A stretch of 64,000 nt of DNA from Membranipora membranacea (GCA_914767715.1 OU612072.1:1180001-1244000), one strand, 5' to 3'. Positions 23,896-35,928 are shown, numbered from the stretch's first letter. The notes: generated by a model not told the origin, from the sequence alone. Numbers and translations are program-made.

Positions 23896-24052
23896 CTAGG
23901 CAACTGGCGGGGATACCGAGACCATCATTGTGCGAGTTGGGTACACAAACTGTTCTGGGGTTGTTGGTACCGACATTGTTATATCCATCAAAGCCTGGTA
24001 AACTGAGTTTAATTCATGGGCTATACCTTCACCATCAAACAAAACACAGTCA
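23896..24052 (-). CDS. Possible terminal exon of an unknown minus-strand gene
   Basis: After a TTTTAG acceptor the frame reads DCVLFDGEGIAHELNSVYQA, continues LMDITMSVPTTPEQFVYPTR and closes with TAG at 23898-23896. The composition looks coding, but no upstream exon was found and no family is recognised. It would belong to a gene separate from the secreted protein that starts 250 bp downstream on the same strand, or it is a chance ORF. Confidence 0.28.
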
Positions 24053-24617
24053 CTAAAACTAATTCCAGAATCAATAAGATAAGAAACGCAATACATGGAA
24101 ATATTTCTCACTATAAAAGGCAGTATCATATGTATTGTGAACAATACTTTATGATGTATTATTTTCTCACCTAAAAGCCATGTTTTTAGGTAGTCCACAC
24201 TATGTGTTCAACTATTTACGTGTTTGTAAGACAATGCAGGCTTGCTGATTGAACGAAAAGGCTGTTAAATCATCATGCTCTTGGATCGAAGCCAGTAAGA
24301 TAAAAACTGGCTGGCTACATTGCAACAGATAACATTCAGCTTAAGTATTTGGGCAACAGGCTTATCTCAGCAACCGCTCAGATACACAAACTAGGAGCAG
24401 GTGCCCACAACACATTCTTATCACATCGCAATGCATCACATTTTATCACATTTTAAACCTTTCAAAGTAGGTCTGGCACAGCTTGTTTGCCCAAAAACTT
24501 GGTTTCATGACAATGCAATTGCTAAATAAACAATCAGCTCTGGATGTGAGCCAAAAGTAGCCTTGACTGTTTTTGTGTGCAGGGCTGCTTTACAAGATAT
24601 ATTCAGTGGTGTTGAGA

Positions 24618-24722
24618 GGAAATATTTTTGCCCCAACCCTGTCAGGCCACCGGCCTGACGCCGGGGTGGGTGCGGGAGGGGCGGCCGAGCGCCCTCGCAC
24701 TATGGAAAATTTTTCACATAAG
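24618..24722 (-). mobile_element. GC-rich hairpin element related to the 34.4-kb MITE
   Basis: A GC-rich island in AT-rich DNA. On the minus strand it reads AAAAATTTTCCATAGTGCGA, then GGGCGCTCGGCCGCCCCTCC, lining up with AAAAATTTCCGTGGTGGGAG and GGGCGCTTAAGCGCCCCTCC inside the element at 34397-34802. It also holds the hairpin GTCAGGCCACCGGCCTGAC. Element ends were not identified. Confidence 0.5.
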
Positions 24723-26356
24723 GGAGTAAAATGGAGCAAATCTACCCATCTCACAGTGAGCTAATGTAATCATTTATACATGTGATAATCCCCTTACAAT
24801 CTTGCTTTGACTGCTTTGACTGCTTTGCTATGGTAGATTGAAGCCGTTAAAATTTGCCCTGCTGGAATTTCCAGTCCCATCCCACTAAGAAAACCTACTT
24901 AAAATGAACATGTTGTTTGAATAACCAACTCTTCTCCATTCCTTCATTACAAACACCTGCTAGGCATAGCGTGCCTGCAAATTTCCAATAACATCACTCG
25001 CAGAGACAACCAGTTAGAACACAAGTATGATGATGATGGTGGTGAATGAGTGGGTCCAGTCTATTAACCTGAATTGAATAGGGCACAGGGTGGGTGAATG
25101 AGAGAGAAAGAAGAATAAGACTTAGATTGAAGCTGTAACTGTTTCCTCTATCCACCCACCAAACAAGCTAAATCTATTGGTCAGGAGTACATCCACTGTG
25201 GAATATATTTGAATTAACTTACCTCTTAGTCTTGGAGAATTGAAATTCAGAAATAGATTGTTGTTATTCCATTGGAAAAAAAGGAAAAGCATGGACACTC
25301 ATGGGAAAACCATTGAGCTTGAGATTTTGCTTTAGCAAGAATATAGGATTATTTCCATAGAATAGGGTCAAATTGTGGGATTCCGGGTTATGGAGTCACC
25401 ACATTAACTCTCCGCTACTGAGATCTGTGCTCACGAGCTCGGTATGATGATGCTCACTATATGACACTGACTTATTTATATGGGATATCATTTGATTCGA
25501 TCAAACATTTGACTCCAGAGCATGCCTTTTAATTCTGATCAAGTTTAACATTAAACACAATTCAACTTAACAATGCATGTATTATTTCTACAAGTCATAT
25601 TTTCTAGTCAATGATGCCATGCATGCTGGATTTAATTCATTTAACTCAATTAGGTGATGGCATAGAAATCCAACCAAATGTTATACTGTGCCATTATTAA
25701 ATAATAAGGCGAGTTCTATTTCCCTATAAATATCACTACTGTACAATAAATGAAAATATTATAATAAAAACTGTAAAACTTTCATGTTTAAAAACTGACC
25801 TGTCTCCAGAATGAAGTTGCAAAACAAAGAGCGCTGCTTGACGACCAGAGGGTCGCCAAACAAATCAAATCAATTCAAATCCTTCAAAATCAATTATCTT
25901 TCCATTGGTGAACCATGCTCTTATATAGCATGGTTCCAGACACATTAAAAAACTGCTGACGTCAATAAGCAAAAAAACAAGATTTAAACACAATTTTCAA
26001 TTACCACAAAAAGAGGGTTGATCGGCCGCAAGAGTGGGTTGATCCAGGGTTGATCAGCCGCAAGTGTTGGTTGGTGTAAGTTAGACATCATGCTAATTCT
26101 GAATTGTCTCCGTTGGTGCCACCTTTACTGCATTGTCATGGTTGTCACGGTTCTGGCGTTAGGGTGGCACCGGTATTAAGAATAGAATTTAGATTTGCAT
26201 ATTATTTGCCTGTCCCTGATTCGAGGTGATATGCACTAGCCGGTAACTGCGTGTCCTCGAGTCGAGGTTGAGTGTACTGATGATGATGCTAGCTATAATA
26301 TTGGATGTTCTTATTGCGTCTGATGTTGATATAGAAATTATCCTGTTTGCTGCTGT

Positions 26357-26510
26357 AAATGCGACATATGCACCCCCCTGGTTGCAATCGTCCTCGATTG
26401 TTATGACCATCCTATGATCTGATGTGTGGATGCGACATATGCATTCTCTTAGTTGCAATCGTCCTCAATTGTTATGGCATGTTATCCGCTCCCTGCTATT
26501 GATGCGACAA
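26357..26510 (+). repeat. About 71-bp tandem duplication
   Basis: Two copies of a block starting ATGCGACATATGCA and running through GTTGCAATCGTCCTC(G/A)ATTG, followed by the start of a third (ATGCGACAAAATG). Confidence 0.75.
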
Positions 26511-26837
26511 AATGTTCACTCTCCCCATCAAAAAACTGTACACATGTGAATTTTAGGCTATGACCTTTGACTGACCTGGCCGAAATCCAGATGAACACAC
26601 AACAGATCAATCTTGTGGGTGGGTAGTAATAATTGCAGGAAGTATGTTCAAACTAAAAGATGTTTGGTCTAAAATCTTTGGAAAAGGAGACTGGAATAAA
26701 ATGTCCCTTGTAACGGTACTTGACAACTCCCAAATAAAAGAGAAGAAAAACATATCAGAATGGACATTCAGTGCAGTTTAGCCCACCCCAAAGCTGATGA
26801 TGGAGCGTTGGGCCTACTCCAACACCAAAAACTCTTA

Positions 26838-26873
26838 CCCCAACGTCGTTGGGGACCGTTGGGGCGCCCCAAC
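26838..26873. repeat. Two adjacent GC-rich palindromes
   Basis: CCCCAACGTCGTTGGGG (26838-26854) is followed by the perfect 16-bp palindrome GTTGGGGCGCCCCAAC (26858-26873). The shared core GTTGGGG could pair in several ways. Confidence 0.8.
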
Positions 26874-28356
26874 ACCACTGGATATATTCTTGAGACTACA
26901 AATGCACGTTCCGTAGTGTTGGCAGCATCAAATCACCACAAAGAAACACAGTGTGAATAATCAGACTTTCAATCATCATTCAACGAGGTTACCCTTTTCA
27001 GAGCTTTGCTGTGTTTGCAGCTGTGAACAAAGGGCACAAGCGCTGCTGTTTTTGAATTTGATTCTCAAGAAGTTCCACCAACTACCAGCCTATCTTTGAG
27101 CAGATAGTAGATCTAAGCAAAGGTCAAAGTGTATAAACTCAAGACCAGTGCATCAAAACTTAAAGGCAATGCTAAATACTATAGGGAATTTGGAATGTGG
27201 ATTCAAAATGTACCCTTAGCCTTAACTGAATTTTGTTCACCATTAGAGAAAACTTTCACAAATTACTATTAGCGTCACTAAGATTCTCTATTAGTCACTG
27301 TTACTGACATCCCCTTGGCTGTGCGCAAATATCCTTTTTAGCTTTGAAATTTTGCAGTGAAGAATCATTTTGAATTGCATAAAATGAATATGGATTTTCT
27401 GGGTGAAATAAGGTTGACTTTATTGGTTGAAAAACTGCTAATACCAAAATCTGGATGTGCATTAAGTAGCTTGTTCTCAGCCATTCCTAAATGTAATTAT
27501 GAATTTCTGACATCTCCTGCTCAGAATATTGAAAATATTCTGAGTTCCACTGTCACTTGGTCAGAGGTAAAGCAATGAAAGGAAGGTAATGACCTTTGTA
27601 CCTCAATATGTATGTAGTTGGTTAGCCAATCAGGACCACATACCAGACTTCAAAGTAAGTTTTTAGACATTAGTCTACATGTACTGCGCTCCATTACAGA
27701 CACCGTATCAGGAGGGGGGGCCTGTGAATCAAGGAGGGCCAACTCCAAAATATACAACAATTTAAATCTAAAAAATCCATTTTGCAAAATGTTAATTTTT
27801 CTCATGTCAATTATTGCTGCATAATTAATTAACGGGCTGTAACTTCATCATTTGATTCCGGTATTTATTTGTACAACACATCAAAAACATTCCAGTAAAA
27901 GGTCATCATTTTTGAATAAAAATAATTCTGAGTAAGGTATTTTGGCGAAGAATAGGACGCCGACATTTTGATGAATACCGATTCACCCCAGCTGTGACAA
28001 ATTAAATCTTAGTAATTGTTAGTCACTGGCTTCAAGATTGGCCTCCAAATGCAACTGTTGATCTCTAGATCGTGGGGATGATCAGCCTTCAAACAGGATA
28101 AGTAGTAGTCTCTAAATCATTGAATGAATCTGACTCCCAAATTATACTAGTATATTAAGTCTATGGCGAGAAATAACGAGAGAATGAGCACATCAAAAAC
28201 GAGCGAACAATAATGCAGCGTATAAAAATATGTGCTGTGTTCAAATAGTATTTCTAATTGACATCAAAATGTGAAAGGCGTATTCCGCATGTTTTAATTG
28301 AACTCACAAAATTGATGCCGGGATAACATAACCATCCGAATATATGATGCCATGAA

Positions 28357-29693
28357 TTAGTATTAAACTATATGCCAGCAATAAAATAAGATTAGATCTG
28401 TTTTTAATCTGTTTTTCGGAAACTTGGTTTAATGGCTCTCATTATGACAACAATTTTCAACTACCTGGTTATGTATTGATTCGTAAGGATAGGGGTTTGA
28501 CTTCACGTGGTGGCGGGCTGGCTGTTTATGTTAAACAAAACATAAAATTCGAAAAAGTTGATTTGACTTCACATGGTGGGACCGAAGTTCTATGCATCGA
28601 AATTGTTATTGCTGAGTCTAGATTTTGTTTGGTCCTTGTTTACAATCCACCTTGTGTTGCAAGCGCCGATGTTTCCTGTAATTTTGAAAAGCTATTGGAT
28701 GCTCACAATTTACGAAAGCCAACTGTAATTATAGGTGATTTTAACATTGACTGGTCCGGTAATTCACAAGCGAAAGAAAATCTTGAAACCCTTATGAGAC
28801 TTCATCAATATGAACAGCTCGTTAGAGAGTATACTAGATGTTTTAAAGATTCCAATACTACGATCGACTTACTTTTCTCAAATGTTCAAAATTTAGTACC
28901 TGAACACAAGGTTATAAAAAGTGATATTAGTGATCATTTTGCAATTCAAATGAAAGTTAATCTAAAAAGGCCTAAGGCCGGCTTTTCTTATGTCACTAAG
29001 CGAGATTTCAGAAATTTTGATGATCTTGAGTTTTTTAATAGTGCGAAATCTCTCGATTTTCATATTGTAGAGAATGTTCACTGTGTTCACGAAGCAGCAG
29101 ATATTTTAGAATCAAAAATAGAATTATTGGTGGAGCAGTTTGCACCATTTAAAACCCAACGCTTAAAGCAAAAAAACAATCTTTGTTGGAAGTGTCCAGT
29201 GGCATCTAAACTAACAAGCCTTAAAAAAGATGCATTTCAAAAGTTTGTTGAGACGGGATTTGATAAAAATTCTACTGCCTGGGAGCATTATCGTTTAATC
29301 CGTAACAAGGCAACAAATGCAGTAAGAGATGCCAAAAAGCGAGCAATGAGAGCAGCTCTTAATGATAAAACATTAGACCAATGGCAAAAAATCAAAATTT
29401 TCCAAGGTAAAAATTACCAAGGCAATAATGTCATTCAAGAAATTGAATCTGAAAATTGCAACACTTCTGAAAGCCCAGTGATCGCTGAATGTCTAAATAG
29501 GTATTTTTGTAGCATTGGTGCCAATCTCAATGAAGAGGCTAAGCTATTGTCCAATAAAAGCTACTCAGGCTTTGATAATGATAAAGCTTTCAGTTTTCCA
29601 AAATTTGCTTTTCAAGAAATTACATCGAGTGAGGTGCCTAAATATCTGCACACATTGAAATCACGTAAAACCGGGGGGGGGGGGGGGGATTAA
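28357..29693 (+). pseudogene. LINE endonuclease and linker ORF
   Basis: Open from about 28357 (KLYASNKIRLDLFLICFSET) to a stop at 29691-29693. It carries the exonuclease/endonuclease/phosphatase fold motifs ETW, GDFN and SDH. The N-terminal 30-50 residues expected before LFLICFSETW are missing. A run of 16 G at 29673-29688 throws the frame off just before the RT (KSRKTGGGGGD and stop); homologues have a KTPGPDGIP-like sequence there. Confidence 0.9.
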
Positions 29694-30766
29694 ATCAGGT
29701 CCCTGCCTTTATTTATAAAATCCTAGAGCCTTTGATTCTGAATCCATTGACACATATTGTTAATCTGAGCCTTAAATGTCAAGAGTTTCCAGATGTGTGG
29801 AAAAAAGCCTTAGTAATTCCAATTTTCAAAAGTGGAAAGAAAAGTTTGCCAAATAATTATAGACCAATTTCGCTATTGCCAATATTAAGTAAAGTCCTAG
29901 AAAAGATAATAAATTACCAAATTCGTGATTACCTGGAAATTAATGATCTAATAGCCTCTCGCCAATTTGGTTTCAGAAATGGAACATCCACTGATCAAAT
30001 TTTAACTCAACTAGACAACAAATTTCGTTCCCTGCTGTCAAAGCACGAGTCAAAATTTGTCACAGTTTCTGCACTTGATATCCGTAAAGCTTTTGATTGC
30101 GTAAACCATAAGATCCTTGCCAGTAAACTGTTAACGAAATTCAATTTCCACACTAATGCATCAAATTTAATTAAAAATTATCTTTCAAGTCGAGAGCAGG
30201 CCATGAAAGTTAATGGTTGTGTATCTGAATGCAGTCGAGTTATAACTGGTGTGCCGCAGGGGTCTGTACTTGGACCACTCCTGTTTATCATGTTTATTAA
30301 CGATCTGATGGAGCTCAAAAATTGTTATCTATATGCTGATGACTGCCTACTAGTCACCAGTGGGGAAAACCCAGACATTTCCACAAAACTTATGGAAAAA
30401 AGCATTCATCAAGCATCCAGTTGGTACAGTGAAAATTGCCTTGTTCTAAACAGCGGTAAAACGGATGTCATGACCATTTCTAATAAACGTAACATCAAAC
30501 CTCCGGAACTTAAATTTAATAATCTCATTTTCAAACAATCTGACAAAATTAAGTACTTAGCTGTGATTCTTGATAACAAATTAAATTTTAAATCTCATAC
30601 CAGTAAAATTAAACAAAAACTTTATCCAATAGTCACCAACTTTCAACGTAATAGAAAATTCCTGACACCTAAATTAGCTAAGCTTTGGTACATTGGACTT
30701 ATACGTTCTAATCTGGCTCTCCTGTTTTATTTACCACAAACAACTATGTCAAAAAAGAATTTTTAA
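29689..30766 (+). pseudogene. LINE reverse transcriptase ORF
   Basis: After the G16 tract the RT frame continues LNQVPAFIYKILEPLI, then YRPISLLPILSKVLE, QFGFRNGTSTDQIL, LDIRKAFDCVNHKIL, TGVPQGSVLGPLLF and YLYADDCLLV. The YADD catalytic Asp pair is intact. The frame stops at 30764-30766 (SKKNF and stop), where one frame change is needed to continue. Confidence 0.92.
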
Positions 30767-31128
30767 AAATTGAGAATAGATGTTTGAAAATTATAGACTA
30801 TAACAGTTCTAAAGATAATACTCGAAAGACCTCCAACATCCCTGTTTTAACTTTGCGTTTCGAATATTTGTATCTGCTGACGTTTTATAAAATTGTTAAT
30901 AGTTTAGTCCCAATAATTGATACCAATCTGCTCCCCGAGAAATTAACTAGTGAAACTCGGCTTGCTAAAAGTTCTGGGTTTAGACTATCCAAGGAAAATT
31001 TTAGATTTGCTTTAGCTAATTTCGGTGCTCAGAAGTTTAACGAATTACCCAATCATGTTAAGCTGAGTCAATCCCTTGCTACATTCAAAAATGCCACTCG
31101 GAGCCACGTCCTCAAACTTCTCAATTAA
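30767..31128 (+). pseudogene. LINE RT C-terminal tail in a shifted frame
   Basis: The frame ENRCLKIIDYNSSKDNTRK, then RFALANFGAQKFNELPNHVK, ends with SHVLKLLN and TAA at 31126-31128. It is the usual short, Phe-containing C-terminal tail of this LINE group and must once have been continuous with the RT. Confidence 0.85.
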
Positions 31129-31394
31129 TGAGTCAGTTCTTATCATTTCATTTTAGCCTACTGCTACATTGTTCTAACTTTTCTTTTCCTAGCTATTGTG
31201 TATCAACTTGTGTAATGTTTTACTGCTAATTAATGCCTGCGTGTACGTTGTAATTTTACCTGTCATTGTTCTTGATTTTTAGTTACATGTCTTTTTAATT
31301 CTACACCATATTTTTATCAATTTTTCTGTTTTCTGGGTACAAGTCCTAAGGACTTATTCTTCTCCAGAATAAACATGGAATATATATATATATA

Positions 31395-33491
31395 AGCTAC
31401 TGTGGTAATAATTAATTTGTTGATAAGATACTACATGACTGAACTGTGAAAATCCTCGGATAACATGGTGGGTAATTAAGCTGACTTGAAATTTACAAAA
31501 ATATACCAAGGGAGGGTATCACGCTTTTTTTTCGCAGTGATTCATATTGCAAGAGCTTATCCAGAAATAGATACATAAATAATGTACAGATAGAAAATTA
31601 TGATACTTACACTTGAGTCACATTGAGTAAAGAATAGATGTCGTTGAATAAAATGTAGGCTGCAGTAAATGTTGGTTTCAAAATTTGAGTGGTGCCTAAA
31701 ATGTGACAGATGTCCCAGACAGAGATACACATTGCACTGCATCAGGATCCAATTACAGTGCATCCCGCGCACAGACACCTGGTTGATAGTGTTTGATAGG
31801 GTCAAAGCACTAAAAATTTGATTTGATATTGGTTTTATGTTAGTACCCATGGAGACTGCCATAATTGATTGCACTATGATTGTTGGAACTCAGCGATGTG
31901 TCTCAGCTTCAGGCCACACGATTGGTATACCAATACACTAACACTATGGCTATTTATGGTGCCTTCTTAATTTTGTTTGATTACTAAACTATCATTCAAC
32001 CTGCTTGTTCACAAAAGCTTATAATCCATGATCAGCAACATTTCAAGAACGGATTAGCAGCAATCCCGGATCCTGCGGTGTTGTATGGAAAAGTTAAAGG
32101 TTGTCCCTTCGAAGTTTGAAGGGAAAGGATTGATAGCTTCAGTGCTGAGTTGCTTGATAAGTCCACTTCTCATGTTGGTGCTACCAAAACTATTATTTGC
32201 ATATGTTTTCCTGCCTACAATTGCTCTGTGCGACAGAATCATGTTGGTGTATACAGTGTGTTGATCAATTAGTAATTTCACCCATCTAATTCCGCCACGC
32301 CACGCTTCTTATCATTATAACCAATAAAACCACTCATACTGATTTTCACTTCTGAGTTATAAAATCATCTTTATGAAGGTCCTAAAATTAAACAAACAAA
32401 CAAAGAAACAATCATCCTGATCAGTTTGGAAGTTAACCATGCTGACTACGTAACATTTGACCGCCGCCGTTGCTGATTTTATACTTTGATATATAGGTGT
32501 AGCTGAGTAGCATCCTGTTAGAGATTGGCGATTAACTAGCTCCCAGAGCGAGTATCAGCTTTGTTTGATTTGATAATTGTTCATCCAACGAATTAAACAT
32601 TCATTGCTAAAATGAATTTAAACCCGACAGAAGCTGTGTTATTAAGGTTAGATGGCTTAGAGGCTGCTTGAGCAAGCTCATTGACACTTATACCTGGCCT
32701 GTATTGATAAGCTCTGTGTCACAGCCGGGAGGATATATCCCACCCTTCCTGATCACAGCTTGTCAAGACAAAAGGTATTGAAGGAGTTGTCTTGTTCTCT
32801 TTTAAGGTGAAACGACTCTTATACACCTTAATCAGTTATGTAGGTAAGCCAGGCAGGTTGGGTTAGCTATGATTGCCTTTGGTTGAAACCAGGGAACATA
32901 TAACCAGAATAAACATTACGTGTAAAGTGTCATATTACAGTTAAAACAAATCGTTTAGCTACTCTACACCTTTCATTCTAAATACGTTAAATCTGCAATA
33001 GTTTATAGTGGGTTGTCGGGTTGCTGCTTATTTTACCAAAGAAAATGTTAACATTAAAATTAAAAATTGATTCATATAAGTCACTAAGAAGGATCTGTTT
33101 TAATTCACAATAATAATCTCGATAGCACTATGTAGACCGTCCGTCCGATGATGTTATAGTAGAGGGTCGTAAATGGTTCAACATATTCACATTTTATGCA
33201 GTAAAGCACAATCATATCAAAAAATTTCAGGCTTGCTGTTTCAACCAAGGACTTGTCATTAGCCTTGTTGAAAATTCTGCCTCTCAGTGTTCAAACATTG
33301 ATAGTCCTGGCATTTTACTAGGATAGAAGATTACCCATCTTTCTCACAGCAATAGTACAACACATTCATAAAACAGTTGGCTGCCTGCCAGGCTATAAAG
33401 CGCTGCGTTCACAAATTAGCAAACTTAAAAGTGCATTTCTGTGGCAGCATAAGCGCCATATATTTACAGCTATTTTCAATCTTTTCTTCAG
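31395..33491. other. Intergenic or 5' intron of the MFS gene
   Basis: No convincing exon on either strand. The MFS exon at 33492 begins mid-protein with an acceptor, so an upstream exon carrying the first membrane segments is expected, but I could not identify one. The antisense open frame around 31557-31874 lacks motifs. Confidence 0.5.
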
Positions 33492-35185
33492 CTGGCTTCA
33501 GGATAGTCTTTGCTGTGTTCAAGGAAGATTCGGCAGCGGCCAGCAATGTGATGCAGTTAGGATACAACATTGGAGGGATCGTCGCACCAACAATAATGTC
33601 TCAGTTTGTTGATGGTAGAGTGAGTGACCGATTGGCTTATCGAAACTCCTTGATAAATGCTACTGCTAGAATCCCTTTAGAATACCCTGGAAGCTTTGTG
33701 TCAGCTTACTGGATAAAATCAACATTGGGTATTCTGATAGCTCTCCTGACTCTTAGTCTGCACTTCTATGATAAAAGAGCTCAAAGGAAACTAGCAGACT
33801 ATTCAGAGGTCAAGGACACTTCACTCAAAGGACAGTTCTCGCTGCACTCCTGTTCACCTTCTCATCCAGTCATTACACCTCTTTTCCTTGTGATGCTGTT
33901 TCTCCATATTGGTTGTTTGTTCCCACTGCGCGGAGTATTCAGTAAGATAATATTTTCATACGACAGAGAGGGACCCGGTCTATCTGTCGAAGACTCTGGC
34001 CTAATGACTTCTTCCTATTACACAGGTGGTATTGGATCGGGCTTATCTTCTACTTAGCCCCTTCTTACTTCTTCCACATAAAGTATCTTATACAGGTAAG
34101 CAACTAAATATTGAGATGAGACAATATCCGGAATTAGAGCTCCATTTTCACTCGATAATCATCATTTGCTTACACAACACAAAATACTTCACAGGGAGTG
34201 AACAATCTGTTGTCAAATATCATCAGCTTATAATTATATGCGTTCAAACTTATGGTATTTGCAGGCTGACTTGAATTGGTCTATAAGTTTGCCTCCATTT
34301 ACTGCATCAAAAAGGCCTATACTATACTATCACTTACTCTGTGATACTATACTTTCGCTTAACAGTAGTCTGGTGGTCATTACATATACATACAGTCAGT
34401 GGCGTATATTAGCACTCACGGCCCACAAAATTCCGTGAGTGGCTGAATAGCTCAGTGTGTACAGCGGCTGCTTTATAATCACTGTTAATCAGATACTTGT
34501 GTGTTCGAATCCCAACAAGGTCAGTTTTTTTTCAAATGGGTGCTTTATAACTGGAGCATTTTTACCGTAATCTTCTACTGCTATTGAGTTGTTTTCTGAA
34601 AGTACCCAACAGCTCAGTGAGCTATTGAAATACCTCTCTGCTTGCACTATTTTGCTACCGATATGCAAAAATTTCCGTGGTGGGAGGGCGCTTAAGCGCC
34701 CCTCCGACACCACGCCTACGGCGTGTGGATCGGGCTGCGCCCGATCATTATGCTCATCTCTAAAAAGTCAGTGAGTGAAAATTTTTAGAATATACGCCCC
34801 TGCATACAGTTACATAATTTTGTTACAGGTGCAAGCGACAATACTTCTACTGTTGACACTACTCATGTATTTCTTCTACTCTAATGTGACAGCCCTATGG
34901 GTACTCTTTGTGGGTGTCGGAACATTGCATGGTCCACTCGCCACCTCGGGTATGACTATGGTGAATAGATATATGAAGATGAATTCCGTTGTACATAGCA
35001 TACCGCACGCAGGTGCTGCCGTTGGAGACTTGCTTTTTATGTATGCTGTCAGGAGAAACTATGAGAATTACGGACCATACAGTAATTGGTCTTACCTTCT
35101 TGTGATCGGCGTTGTAATTTTTAGCGTTGTAACAGCCATGCAAGTGTTGGGATATTTCCAAGGGGATCGCTTTGAGAAGAAATGA
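33492..35185 (+). CDS. MFS transporter, MFSD4/NaGLT1-like, apparent frameshift
   Basis: Exon 33492-34095 and exon 34829-35185 (TGA stop) encode a multi-pass protein of the major facilitator superfamily. Segments: VMQLGYNIGGIVAPTIMSQF, a helix IKSTLGILIALLTLSLHFY, a cytosolic loop, HPVITPLFLVMLFLHIGCLF, SGLMTSSYYTGGIGSG, then in the next frame LIFYLAPSYFFHIKYLIQ. After the intron come TILLLLTLLMYFFYSNV, TLHGPLATSGMTMVNRYMK and a last helix near LLVIGVVIFSVVTAMQVL. The TLHGPL...SG and YYTGG...SG patterns fit the MFSD4 / sodium-glucose NaGLT1 family. Between TGGIGSG and LIFYL (34037-34041) one nucleotide is missing; with it restored the phases fit. The first two or three helices are not found. 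A polyadenylation signal AATAAA lies at 35446. Possibly a pseudogene or an assembly error. Confidence 0.72.
34397..34802. mobile_element. hAT-type MITE with 8-bp target duplication
   Basis: The 406-bp element starts CAGTGGCGTATATTAG and ends (minus strand) CAGGGGCGTATATTCT, matching hAT-style CAG-G-GGCG ends. It is flanked by an exact 8-bp duplication, CATACAGT, at 34389-34396 and 34803-34810, the hAT target length. It sits in the MFS intron. Inside are a tRNA-like stretch (34438-34532) and three successive GC-rich hairpins: GGGCGCTTAAGCGCCC, CACGCCTACGGCGTG and ATCGGGCTGCGCCCGAT. It has no transposase. Confidence 0.9.
34438..34532 (+). pseudogene. tRNA-like sequence with Pol III terminator inside the MITE
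   Basis: GTGGCTGAATAGCTCAGTG gives an A-box-like TAGCTCAGTG, and TGTGTTCGAATCCC gives a B-box-like stretch with the T-loop TTCGAAT. A run of eight T follows (34525-34532). Acceptor and T stems pair poorly, so it is a decayed tRNA or SINE head, not a working tRNA. Confidence 0.5.
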
Positions 35186-35928
35186 TATCTTACTTTCACT
35201 CTGTAATAGGTAAATATTTTCTAATTGAATTTAGCCAACAAATGATATCTCTTTATTTGTGATTCAGCACAAATTTCACGCGACCAGTCTAACAATGTTT
35301 GTTTTAGTTATGCTTCTACGTTTTTTAGTTTTCAAAGTTAGTTGTTCATCTTCATCTTCATACAACAAACTGAATTTTTTTAAATGAGATGAGTTTATAC
35401 TTAGTTAAAAGTTTCATTAAATTAAGAAACAAAGAATTGAAATACAATAAAAGGTCAATGTTCAATCTGAAAAGAAAGTTGAAAAAAGTGATTTACATGC
35501 TAAACTCACTCAAATTCAAGGCATGTGGTCCCAACACCAATGATATGAATGATGCAGTATCGTGACACGCCTGATTTGTTGCTGTTGCAAAAATACCTCC
35601 CCTCATTGACTTTTCTCATCCCAACTACCACCATTGTTGGAGCTGGATCCCTCAAGTATCAGTTCTAGTTTATAGAATGAGTAAACTTGGCATTCACAGG
35701 TATTCAGATTGACCATCTCTCCCCAGTGAATCAAAAAGCGCAGGCACCATAAGTCCATAACTATCATTAAAGTGTCTCCTCTTTATATCCTCACTCTGTG
35801 AGTATACCATATCGAGCCTATAACCTCATCACTATTTAGCCAACAGCCCTGTGACCATAAACACAAGATTGAGCCCTTTTCTATTGGGCGTCTGTTTGTT
35901 GTTTGAGTCTGGGGTATAATGGTTGTGA

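Larger units (their letters stand above)
24200..28356. other. Intergenic region with short repeats
   Basis: No supported gene on either strand. It holds the GC-rich element near 24618-24722, a 71-bp tandem duplication at 26357-26510, stacked palindromes at 26838-26873 and AT-rich filler. Missing 5' exons of the MFS gene (which starts mid-protein at 33492) could lie here or in 31.4-33.5 kb, but I could not find them. Confidence 0.55.
28357..31394 (+). mobile_element. Non-LTR retrotransposon (LINE), CR1/Jockey-like, defective
   Basis: An apurinic-like endonuclease is followed by reverse transcriptase, without LTRs, ending in a 3' UTR and a (TA)n tail (about 31379-31394). Endonuclease motifs include FLICFSETWF, VIIGDFNIDW and ISDHFAI. 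RT motifs include YRPISLLPILSKVLEKI, TGVPQGSVLGPLLF and YADDCLLV. The 5' end is truncated inside the endonuclease, and the frame is broken twice, so it is inactive. It shares its frame order with CR1, L2 and Jockey clades; I did not resolve the clade. It may have interrupted the upstream part of the MFS locus. Confidence 0.93.

Noticed and set aside
24573-24764. 63-residue plus-strand open frame
   Set aside because: It spans the GC-rich hairpin element and owes its openness to GC content; no start context, domain or splice support.
25800-26560. Possible LTR or solo LTR
   Set aside because: There are short repeated phrases (GGTTGATC, TGCGACA) but no pair of direct long repeats, no TG...CA ends with a target duplication, and no gag/pol fragment.
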